In this document: one piece after another, positions 46,539 to 53,573 of the stretch
Layout of the letters: each line of letters opens with the position of its first letter
Numbering within the stretch: the first letter of the stretch is position 1
Virus record (IMG/VR): IMGVR_UViG_3300043470_000217
Coordinates: 1 to 64,000 of that record
Length of the DNA: 64,000 bases
Direction: 5' to 3' (one strand)
Origin: a virus
Program-made: the position numbers and the translations under genes
The notes under the pieces: model-generated
Databases searched by the model: none
Told to the model about the DNA's origin: nothing
What the model saw: only the letters and a program-made list of their open reading frames with translations

Positions 46539-47230
46539 AAAAATGGTTTAATGGGTTCATGACTTTAGTGGTTATGACATTAGCTGGTTGTGGTAGTATG
46601 AAAACTACTACAGATGATGAGCCAGTAGAGGTAAAAAATATCTCTACTGTTTCCGGTTATACTGATTCTATTAAGAAAACAGTACAGGTGGTTAATGTAG
46701 ACATGACAAAAGTCCTAAGTTTATATCCTGGTTTACAAGAGAAGAACGTAGGTCTTGGGTTTGCTGAATCAGTTCTAGATTATTTAGATGAAACAAATAG
46801 ATTTATATTCACAGAAGAGAAGTCAGAGATTAAAGAAAGAATGGTTGCTCAATTCAAAGCTTCAAAGAAAGGTGTATTTGATGAACCAATTGATGGGAAA
46901 GGTAAGATTAAGCCTGCTCACTACTTTGTTTACGTTACTGTGGCTGATTTTGCTGTTGATGAAGACGAGCAAGTTGATGGCCTTAAGTCAAAGGTTGTTG
47001 TTACTACCTTCATACGTTTACAAGTTAGGTTTGTTGATGCTAAGACAGGGCAAATCTATATTGGATCTGGTGAAGGTGAGTCAACAAAAACTGGTGAATC
47101 ATTCTTAAAATCTTTAGATAACATCAAATTCTCTCAAAGCACTGTAGGTAAAGCTACTAGAAAGTCTCTTGAAACTGCTTGTACTAATGTGATTCAAAAT
47201 CTCATTAAGTCAGGTGTGTTTAAAAACTAA
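46532..47230 (+). CDS. CsgG-like outer-membrane lipoprotein
   Basis: The start is a GTG at 46532 that overlaps the previous stop. The 232-residue product has a lipoprotein signal (LVVMTLAGC, Cys20). The mature part fits the CsgG fold: a first helix ending in LDETNRFIFTEEKSEIKERM (compare the 'GRF.VVER..L..L' segment of CsgG), AHYFVYVTVADFAVDEDE, strand TFIRLQVRFVDAKTGQIYIGSGEGES, and a last helix KSLETACTNVIQNLIKSGVF. CsgG forms a ring-shaped secretion pore in the outer membrane for curli subunits. Here the probable clients are the other exported proteins of the cassette, but pore formation is not shown by sequence. Confidence 0.65.
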   Translation: MVKKWFNGFMTLVVMTLAGCGSMKTTTDDEPVEVKNISTVSGYTDSIKKTVQVVNVDMTKVLSLYPGLQEKNVGLGFAESVLDYLDETNRFIFTEEKSEIKERMVAQFKASKKGVFDEPIDGKGKIKPAHYFVYVTVADFAVDEDEQVDGLKSKVVVTTFIRLQVRFVDAKTGQIYIGSGEGESTKTGESFLKSLDNIKFSQSTVGKATRKSLETACTNVIQNLIKSGVFKN

Positions 47231-48665
47231 AATATTAATTCTATTCATGATGGCTCTGTCTCTCAAAGGACAGAGCTTTTTGTATTCGTTTAAGGACCCA
47301 TGCACACAGGAGTTAAAATTCATTAATGCAAACATGTCTAGTCCTATAGTAATTGCTTACTACGGACAAGTAAAAACTTTCTCCTATACAGAGTTACAAG
47401 ACGGAACTTTTGATAATTGGATAAATAGTGTATATTTGAAGTATAAAAATACATCACCCTGTCAAGGAGTTGCAGTAACAACTACTACAACTACTACAAC
47501 AAATACCACTTTAAACATTGTAAACAATGTCATGAATCTAAGTGCTATTTCAAATGTAGGTAGTGTTAATGTAGATGTTGGATCTAGCACCTCTTCAGGT
47601 ACAAACATAGGAACAATCAAAACCAATAATAAAAATGACAATGGATCAAGTAGTAGTAATCGGCCTGGTAGCACTAGTAGCAATAGTGATAATCCAGATT
47701 CTAAAACTCCGGAAGGAGGAGAACCAACTCAAGGAACAGGAAGCTCAGGAGATAATCCGAGCAGCCCAGGAAGTGATGGTGGAAGCAACAGCTCCAGTTC
47801 AGGCTCCAGTAGTGGAGGAAACTCCAGTGGTAGCTCCAGTGGTAGTGGAAGCAGTAGTGGAAGTAGTGGAAGCTCCCAAGGTGGAGGAGGAAGTGGTGGT
47901 AAAACCGAAGAAAAAACGGAAGTACAAACCGAGAAACCCACAGAACAAAAAATAGAAGATACTAAAACTGAGCAACAAAAGACTCAGTCTTCTAGTACAG
48001 CAAAGGCAGCCAGCAAAGCAAAAGCTGAGGTTGCTAAACCTGCTATTCTTGTTACCGGGGATATAGTAGGTATACAAAAAGCAGATGATGGTGCTCAAGA
48101 TGCAAGAGGTACTATGTCCTTTACAAGAGTAAAAGGGGATGGTACTTCTTCATTAGGTGGCTCTGTAGATTATATGCTAAATGCTAAGATAGCAAACATA
48201 TCTTTATTACGCTCTTGGATAGGAGCTAATAGCAAAGGTCACAAACATATCAATGTTATATCCAATGGACTTAGTGTAATGCCTAAGTCTATGTCAAACA
48301 CTCTTCTATTTGTAAGAGTTAATTCAGTTAAGAATTTTACTGCGCTCTATGGAGGTGCCGGTACATATGGTAAATTGTATGGTGAAGAAATGATATCTAC
48401 AATTGCTATAGCCGGTTTTATGTATAAGGGTAAACTTACCAAACACATAGACGCTACGGTTATTATGGCTGGTATCTACTCTCCATACTCTAAGTATTAC
48501 ACAGAGTCTTTATTTGAAGCTAAGCCTATTATGATTCCTTTCTTTAACTTTACCTACAAGATGACTAAGACTTTTGGCTTAGGTATTACAGGAGGCGGAA
48601 CATATATAGCCGGGCAAAACATTTTAAACTATCAAATGCTTCTAGGTGCTAAACTATTACTATGA
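47214..48665 (+). CDS. Exported protein with Ser/Gly linker and outer-membrane-like C-terminus
   Basis: With the GTG start at 47214 the 483-residue protein has a normal signal peptide (KTKILILFMMALSLKGQ); the internal ATG at 47247 would destroy it. Residues 21-80 form a small domain beginning SFLYSFKDPCTQELKF. A Thr run, Asn/Val-rich strands, then a Ser/Gly-rich linker (about 130-225) and a Lys/Glu/Gln/Ala stretch follow. The C-terminal ~205 residues alternate hydrophobic and polar residues (LLFVRVNSVKNFTALYGG, FGLGITGGGTYIAG) and end in GAKLLL, suggesting a small beta-barrel or surface domain. It overlaps the CsgG-like gene by 17 bp. The linker DNA carries a second gene in another frame (47635-47955). 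Function unknown. Confidence 0.65.
   Translation: MCLKTKILILFMMALSLKGQSFLYSFKDPCTQELKFINANMSSPIVIAYYGQVKTFSYTELQDGTFDNWINSVYLKYKNTSPCQGVAVTTTTTTTTNTTLNIVNNVMNLSAISNVGSVNVDVGSSTSSGTNIGTIKTNNKNDNGSSSSNRPGSTSSNSDNPDSKTPEGGEPTQGTGSSGDNPSSPGSDGGSNSSSSGSSSGGNSSGSSSGSGSSSGSSGSSQGGGGSGGKTEEKTEVQTEKPTEQKIEDTKTEQQKTQSSSTAKAASKAKAEVAKPAILVTGDIVGIQKADDGAQDARGTMSFTRVKGDGTSSLGGSVDYMLNAKIANISLLRSWIGANSKGHKHINVISNGLSVMPKSMSNTLLFVRVNSVKNFTALYGGAGTYGKLYGEEMISTIAIAGFMYKGKLTKHIDATVIMAGIYSPYSKYYTESLFEAKPIMIPFFNFTYKMTKTFGLGITGGGTYIAGQNILNYQMLLGAKLLL
47635..47955 (+). CDS. Overprinted single-pass membrane protein inside the 483-aa gene
   Basis: This 106-residue frame (+1 relative to the surrounding gene) starts at ATG 47635 or 47641. 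It encodes a textbook membrane segment right after the start (DQVVVIGLVALVAIVIIQIL, about 4-23) followed by KLRKEE, a coil, a Val/Pro/Glu-rich stalk and a strongly basic end (KPKKKRKYKPRNPQNKK, about 90-106). The surrounding gene has a low-complexity Ser/Gly linker over exactly this span (its residues ~140-247), which would tolerate constraint from the second frame. Embedded membrane/stalk proteins are typical of phage lysis (Rz/Rz1-type) genes. It may be an inner-membrane spanin-like protein. Chance GTA/GCA-for-AGT/AGC frame effects remain the alternative. Confidence 0.5.
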   Translation: MTMDQVVVIGLVALVAIVIIQILKLRKEENQLKEQEAQEIIRAAQEVMVEATAPVQAPVVEETPVVAPVVVEAVVEVVEAPKVEEEVVVKPKKKRKYKPRNPQNKK

Positions 48666-49648
48666 GATATTTGGTTCTTTTATTGTTTTTACTAGCGCAG
48701 AAACTCTCTGCTCAGTTTACATATTCCGGATATCTGTATAATGCTAATGGATCTGGAGCAAACAATGTTGCTATAAAACTATATAGAAGAACCAACTCAA
48801 CTATTACAGGCTTTACTAATCAGCAGAACTATAACGGACACTCTTATTACCGTTCTACAGGAACTGCTACATGGACTACTGCTAGATCTAACTGTGCAGC
48901 TATGGGCGGTTATCTAGTAACTATTACTACTGCAGCAGAACAAAGTTTTATATTTAATATATGGCCTTCAGGATGGATAGGATTAACAGATGAAGTAACT
49001 GAGGGTACTTGGAGATGGGTAACAGGAGAAACTTATTCTTATAAAAACTGGAACTCAGGAGAACCTAATAACGCAGGTAATGAAGACTATGTACAGTTTG
49101 TATCTAACGGTAAATGGAATGACTTACCTAACAATGTTTCATTACCTTACGTACTTGAGTTTAACTATGTAGTAACTACTTCTTCTTGGGCACTGTATAA
49201 GACTATATATACTAACTCTTCGGGTTACTATTCTATATCTGAAGCTTATGACCCGTCTAAAGAATACTACATAGAGATAAGTGCTCCTACTAGAGTACAA
49301 GCTTATACTACTTCTGATATACAAGCTGTATCTAATATAGTATTAGGAAAAACTACCAGGAATGGTTTATCTTTCCACATGTTTGATGTAAATGATGATG
49401 GGATAATCTCAGTAGCAGATAAGTACTACGTAGCTGCAAGGAAAGCTGGTAGGTTTTCTAGATGGAGAACAGCACCGGATGTAAGAATATTTACAACTGC
49501 ACAGTATAATGCTATCAAAGCAGCAACTAGTAATGTACGTGCTGCTTATCCCGGAGTATCTACACATACTACAACCACTTTAACTTCAGGAGGAACTTTA
49601 AATCTATATCTAATAGCTCCCGGTTATGCTGGAGCAGTAACTTATTAA
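48662..49648 (+). CDS. Secreted C-type lectin with dockerin-like module
   Basis: The 328-residue protein has a signal peptide (1-18, LSAQ), then a beta-sandwich start (TYSGYLYNANGSGANNVAIKLYRR). A C-type lectin domain at about 55-168 shows the hallmarks WTTARSNCAAMGGYLVTI, WIGLTD, EPN (134-136) and WND (152-154); EPN is the mannose-type Ca-dependent sugar-binding triplet. After it the beta-sandwich resumes (ALYKTIYTNSSGYYSIS), so the lectin is inserted into that domain. A dockerin-like module follows at about 215-268 (TTSDIQAVSNIVLG, DVNDDGIISVADKYYVAARK). No T9SS tail is present. The start overlaps the previous stop (ATGA). Role: sugar binding in periplasm or at the surface. Confidence 0.75.
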   Translation: MRYLVLLLFLLAQKLSAQFTYSGYLYNANGSGANNVAIKLYRRTNSTITGFTNQQNYNGHSYYRSTGTATWTTARSNCAAMGGYLVTITTAAEQSFIFNIWPSGWIGLTDEVTEGTWRWVTGETYSYKNWNSGEPNNAGNEDYVQFVSNGKWNDLPNNVSLPYVLEFNYVVTTSSWALYKTIYTNSSGYYSISEAYDPSKEYYIEISAPTRVQAYTTSDIQAVSNIVLGKTTRNGLSFHMFDVNDDGIISVADKYYVAARKAGRFSRWRTAPDVRIFTTAQYNAIKAATSNVRAAYPGVSTHTTTTLTSGGTLNLYLIAPGYAGAVTY

Positions 49649-49650
49649 TC

Positions 49651-50094
49651 ATGAAAAAACTATTTATACTCTCGTTTCTAGTCACTATGGTGGCTTCTCT
49701 TAGTGCTCAATGTTACAAAGTTGACACTGTATCTAACACTGCTACTATAAAATTTCTATTAGACAGACCCGTAGAATTTGGAGCTAAGGCTACACTAGAA
49801 GAATTGATTGCAGATAAGTATTCTTTATGTGATAGTGGAAGTATTGTTACTGGAGAAATTGTATCTATTGCTATGCCAGAACAAATGATTAATATAATTG
49901 GCTTACAATTTTTACAGCGCAAATATATTATCACAACTAAAGTAACAATAAACGGTAAATCATATATGGGTGAGTCTACTAAGACAATGTATGTAAATGC
50001 TATGCTAGTAGAGGTATCAGCTATACCCCATAATAAGAAGGTTTTTTACAAGACTATGCAGCAATCCCTGAAAAATGCTGTAAATTATATATAA
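49651..50094 (+). CDS. Small exported protein, unknown
   Basis: The 147-residue protein has a signal peptide (MKKLFILSFLVTMVASLSAQ, cleavage about 20). The mature part is alpha/beta: a helix KATLEELIADKYSL, strands RKYIITTKVTINGKSYMGES, and a C-terminal helix YKTMQQSLKNAVNYI. The strand-strand-helix ending loosely recalls the end of the CsgG-like lipoprotein in the same cassette, so it may be a short relative or partner, but I cannot assign it. It starts 2 bp after the lectin stop and is the last exported gene before the next tail fibre. Confidence 0.6.
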   Translation: MKKLFILSFLVTMVASLSAQCYKVDTVSNTATIKFLLDRPVEFGAKATLEELIADKYSLCDSGSIVTGEIVSIAMPEQMINIIGLQFLQRKYIITTKVTINGKSYMGESTKTMYVNAMLVEVSAIPHNKKVFYKTMQQSLKNAVNYI

Positions 50095-50105
50095 GGGATT
50101 AAGTA

Positions 50106-52469
50106 ATGTTAAAACTAGATGTATTATCTGCAGAATTAAACCTGTGGGCCAATGAAACTGAACAACAGTATCGGGCCACAAGAGAGATGCAATATAGAAG
50201 AAATGCAACTCATCTCCGGTATCTTGCTGCTACATTAAATCAATCTAGTATACTTGCCGGTGTAACTTCTTTTAACACAAGAACAGGCGATGTAACTTTA
50301 TTATCAGCTGATGTTGTTTCAGCATTAGGCTATACTCCGGTTACACAAGCAAGAACATTAACAATCAATGGTGTTACTCAAGATCTATCAGCAAATAGAT
50401 CCTGGACTATATCAACTGCTACCCCAACCCTAGCACAAGTAACCACAGCAGGGAACACTACTACTAATTCTATTACTGTAGGTTCATTTAATTTGGGAAG
50501 TAGTGTTGCTGTTAGTACATTTAGTGGGTTTGGATTAAATTATTTTAATGTGGTTGCATTAACAGCAGGGCAGGGTATAAGTGCAGGTTTTGGTCCATCT
50601 GGAACTCCTACAGGTTATGCTTATAATTTTCAATTTGGTAAGTCTTCAACTGTAAATAATAACTCATTATTGTTTATTGGTGGGGGAGCTTCGGCTGGTC
50701 CAGCAGCAAATAAACACCTAATAACTACAAGTACAGACGGGACTGCTACAGCACAACCACTTTCATTTGCCGTTGCAACAGGAAGTTGGGCTTCCGCAAC
50801 TGCTTTGATGACATTAACACCAACTCAAAACGTCCTCATAGGCACTACTACCGATGCAGGATATAAGTTAGATGTGGCAGGTTCAGTACGTTTTACACAA
50901 GGACTTACAGTAGATTATCTTGGAGTAAAAATTGGAGGAGTAACTTTATTATTAGATGCTCAAGGAGGGGGGACTATATCTAGTGCAAATAGTGTAGGGA
51001 ATCCAACTACATATATCACAATGCGTGGTCCTGTTCACTATAATCCGACAAGTGGAGTAGCAGGTACATTTGCTGTTACAGGACAATCTCTTATGTCTAG
51101 TGGAACAGCCACATTCAATACATTAACTGTATCCCCTACTATAAACAACTCAGGAACTTACTCGGGTATTTTTAGAGGATTATACTACAACCCAACTCTT
51201 ACCTCTCTTACAGGAACTACTCACAGAGCAATAGAGACAACTAGTGGTGATGTAATAATTAATACCCAATCGGCATCAGTAAATTCGGGGTATACCACAA
51301 TGGCAATAGGTGGCAGCAGTGGTGTATACTTTCAAATGTATGTAGGACCGAGTCCAACATCACAAAGTTTAAGAGGACAAATCTGGGCGGTAGGAAATAA
51401 CTTACTATTTAATAACCCTGGGGCTGGATACTTGGGATTATACACAACGTTGTACAGTGGTATTACTGTTTGGCCAACTACAGGTAATGTCTATGTGGGA
51501 GCAAGTCCATCAACTGATGCTGGTTATAAGTTAGATGTAGCAGGTAGCGCAAGAATACAAGGTGTAATTACAGGATCTGTTCCTGCGGGTGGTTCTCTAG
51601 TATTAGGTGCAAGTGCTTCAAACCAAAGAGCCATTTATGTAAACGGTTATTTTGTATCAACTGGTGCAATAGTAACAAATAACTATAATTCACGTTCTTA
51701 TAATACTACAATAGGAGGACAAGAAAATGGTCTTATACTTGAGTATAATGGTAATAATCAAGCAGTTTCAAACACTAACCGTTATTTTGTTGTAGCAGGA
51801 AGTATAAATATTACAGGAGGTACAGTTGACTTACAAGGTTATACCTTCATACCAACAATCGTAAGTGAAACAAATGCAACCATTAAAGCATTTACTAGTA
51901 CATTATCTGCTGCTTCAAATCGTTATAATTTATATTTATCTGGAGATGCCCAGAACTATATTGCAGGTAACCTGGGTATAGGAACAACAACACCAACAGA
52001 AAAATTAGAGGTTAGTGGTAATGTAAAAATATCAGGAAATCTTACTACATCACCTACATACACAAACTGCGGATTACTATCACCAATAGGTGTAGCAGAA
52101 AATACTACAGAAACTATTGGTTTTGCAGCAAAAATTGATCCTAATGGTTGGTGGAATCCAGGTACTAAGAGATGGACTCCTACTGTCCCAGGTTTTTACT
52201 TTGTTACTTTACAAGTTAGATGGGATATAGGTACTTTAGGTAATCAGATTAATATTCAGATTCTTAAAAATTTAGCTACTGTGGGTATTGCACAAGACTT
52301 ATTACCTACTAATACAGGATTAACTCATACCACTAGTGCTATTATAGAAATGAATGGTTCTACAGATTATATAACCTTTACCGGATATACATCAAGTACT
52401 ACTGGAGAATTTATTCATGGTGAACCACAAGGTAATTGGACATTTTTTAACGCTTTTAAAATAAATTAA
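50106..52469 (+). CDS. Large tail fibre with C1q-like tip
   Basis: The 787-residue protein starts with a helical anchor (about 1-50), then the common fibre element VTSFNTRTGDVTLLSADVV and ALGYTPV (about 57-82). Beta-rich Thr/Gly/Ser sequence follows, with the Bacteroidota-phage motif GYKLDVAGS at about 252 and 474 and the variant EKLEVSGN near 631. The last ~145 residues (RWTPTVPGFYFVTLQVRWD to FFNAFKIN) form a C1q/TNF-like jelly-roll, probably the receptor-binding tip. It is separated from the other fibres by 46 kb and follows the exported lectin cassette. Trimeric assembly is expected for this type. Confidence 0.75.
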   Translation: MLKLDVLSAELNLWANETEQQYRATREMQYRRNATHLRYLAATLNQSSILAGVTSFNTRTGDVTLLSADVVSALGYTPVTQARTLTINGVTQDLSANRSWTISTATPTLAQVTTAGNTTTNSITVGSFNLGSSVAVSTFSGFGLNYFNVVALTAGQGISAGFGPSGTPTGYAYNFQFGKSSTVNNNSLLFIGGGASAGPAANKHLITTSTDGTATAQPLSFAVATGSWASATALMTLTPTQNVLIGTTTDAGYKLDVAGSVRFTQGLTVDYLGVKIGGVTLLLDAQGGGTISSANSVGNPTTYITMRGPVHYNPTSGVAGTFAVTGQSLMSSGTATFNTLTVSPTINNSGTYSGIFRGLYYNPTLTSLTGTTHRAIETTSGDVIINTQSASVNSGYTTMAIGGSSGVYFQMYVGPSPTSQSLRGQIWAVGNNLLFNNPGAGYLGLYTTLYSGITVWPTTGNVYVGASPSTDAGYKLDVAGSARIQGVITGSVPAGGSLVLGASASNQRAIYVNGYFVSTGAIVTNNYNSRSYNTTIGGQENGLILEYNGNNQAVSNTNRYFVVAGSINITGGTVDLQGYTFIPTIVSETNATIKAFTSTLSAASNRYNLYLSGDAQNYIAGNLGIGTTTPTEKLEVSGNVKISGNLTTSPTYTNCGLLSPIGVAENTTETIGFAAKIDPNGWWNPGTKRWTPTVPGFYFVTLQVRWDIGTLGNQINIQILKNLATVGIAQDLLPTNTGLTHTTSAIIEMNGSTDYITFTGYTSSTTGEFIHGEPQGNWTFFNAFKIN

Positions 52470-52482
52470 TTATATTATATAT

Positions 52483-52755
52483 ATGACACCAATACAACCA
52501 GAAGTAATTCCAACTAAAGGTACCGGTAAGTATTTTAATTTGTTAGCTTTAAACTTCCCAATGAATCCTACATCTGTAACTTTTTATTGGCAGTTGTTTA
52601 CAGAAGTACAAAATGAAGAGGAACAGAATATTCCGGGTACTTGTATTTTAGATGGTAACTTAACTATGGACCAAGAAACATATGCTCAATGGGGAACTGA
52701 TGATGAATATCCAGTTAATTGGGCTCTTGATCAATTAGGATTTACAAAAGCATAA
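52483..52755 (+). CDS. Small protein after tail fibre, unknown
   Basis: This 90-residue acidic protein follows the 787-residue fibre by 13 bp. It begins MTPIQPEVIPTKGTGKYF and has aromatic beta sequence (VTFYWQLFTEVQ) ending in a helix (WALDQLGFTKA). It could be a fibre-assembly helper or minor tail protein; the size and position resemble the 103-residue gene after the YadA-like fibres. No family is recognised. Confidence 0.6.
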   Translation: MTPIQPEVIPTKGTGKYFNLLALNFPMNPTSVTFYWQLFTEVQNEEEQNIPGTCILDGNLTMDQETYAQWGTDDEYPVNWALDQLGFTKA

Positions 52756-52757
52756 TC

Positions 52758-52907
52758 ATGGCAGCACCAGCAAAATCAAAAAAAGCAAGTGTAGGTTCAG
52801 CTAAAACTTTAGCTCCTAAAAATACAAATAAGAAAAAAGGAAAAGCTCATAAGTCTGTAGGACCAAAAGCTACTCCTGAGTCAAAATATCGTGGACAAGG
52901 TAGATAA
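52758..52907 (+). CDS. 49-residue Lys/Ala-rich basic protein
   Basis: An ATG two bases after the previous stop opens a 49-codon frame ending in TAA at 52905-52907. About one third of the residues are Lys, Arg or His with Ala, Ser, Pro and Gly making up most of the rest (SKKASVGSAK, NKKKGKAHKS, final YRGQGR), so the peptide is very basic and unstructured. It could bind DNA or the outside of virion parts. The tight spacing to its neighbours argues it is real. Function unknown. Confidence 0.55.
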   Translation: MAAPAKSKKASVGSAKTLAPKNTNKKKGKAHKSVGPKATPESKYRGQGR

Positions 52908-52927
52908 TAATTGTTATCTTTGTCATT

Positions 52928-53461
52928 ATGGTATTAGCAGACTCTGAAATCTTATTGGAACACGAGAGAGGTATGATCATTATCTCTCCTTTTAAACGTG
53001 AGTATTTAAATCCAAACTCTGTAGATTTAACTTTAAATCCTAAGTGTAAAGTCTATGTTGCAGAAACATTAGACTGTAGAAAACCTAACCCGGTAGAAGA
53101 ATTTATTATTCCTGAAGAGGGTTATGTTCTACAACCAGGTGAATTATATCTTTACGCCTGTAATGAAACAGTTGGTGTAAAGGAAGATATCTGCGCTACA
53201 GTTATGGGTAAATCTAGTTTAGGTAGATTGGGTTTAGATATACATATCTGTGCGGGATTTATTGATTCCGGATTTGTGGGCTCATTAGTATTAGAGATGC
53301 GTGTGGTTAAACCATTACGTATTTATCCCAATATGAAAATATGCCAAATCAAATTTGAGCGTGTAGCAGGTAAAATACTTCAGACTTATGACAAAAAACC
53401 AGGAAGCAAATACCACGGACAATCAGGAGTGCAAGAATCTCTCATGCATAAAAACTTCTGA
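52928..53461 (+). CDS. dcd: dCTP deaminase-like protein
   Basis: The 177-residue protein has the dCTP deaminase/dUTPase fold signatures: NPNSVDLTL (29-36), GKSSLGRLGL (94-103), AGFIDSGFVG (109-118) followed by LVLEM with the catalytic-type Glu123, and a C-terminal YHGQSGVQ (162-169). Glu in the LVLEM strand favours dCTP deaminase over plain dUTPase. The enzyme turns dCTP into dUTP and so feeds dTTP synthesis in the AT-rich phage's nucleotide supply. It is followed by a zinc-ribbon protein and PhoH on the same strand. A bifunctional deaminase/dUTPase cannot be excluded. Confidence 0.85.
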   Translation: MVLADSEILLEHERGMIIISPFKREYLNPNSVDLTLNPKCKVYVAETLDCRKPNPVEEFIIPEEGYVLQPGELYLYACNETVGVKEDICATVMGKSSLGRLGLDIHICAGFIDSGFVGSLVLEMRVVKPLRIYPNMKICQIKFERVAGKILQTYDKKPGSKYHGQSGVQESLMHKNF

Positions 53462-53573
53462 TAATTGTGTATTTTGTAATAGTAGGGTAGAATATATTTT
53501 TGTACATGGTCATTATCAATGCCCAGTATGTAAACAAAATGCTATACCTTGCTGCAACGGAGAACAAGCATGA
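53388..53573 (+). CDS. Small zinc-ribbon protein
   Basis: The 61-residue frame ends in TGA at 53571-53573, overlapping the PhoH ATG (ATGA). Its last 35 residues hold CVFC, then a His-containing loop (VHGHYQC), CPVC and CC, a zinc-ribbon arrangement. The ATG at 53388 lies 74 bases inside the dCTP deaminase gene, so the real start is uncertain and may be a non-ATG codon near 53455. It may bind nucleic acid or bridge neighbouring proteins. I regard it as real because of the cysteine spacing and the coupled stop. Confidence 0.6.
   Translation: MTKNQEANTTDNQECKNLSCIKTSDNCVFCNSRVEYIFVHGHYQCPVCKQNAIPCCNGEQA

Noticed and set aside
46788-47108. A 106-codon frame inside the CsgG-like gene.
   Set aside because: Unlike the 47635-47955 frame it has no membrane segment or other sensible pattern, and the outer frame here is a conserved-looking domain.
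47475-47515. Thr codon run in the 483-residue gene as a microsatellite or phase-variation tract.
   Set aside because: The codons vary (act, aca), so it is not a perfect repeat likely to slip.
52915-52922. TATCTTTG just before the dCTP deaminase start looks like a -7 promoter element.
   Set aside because: No TTG at the -33 distance and the predicted transcript start would fall on the ATG itself.
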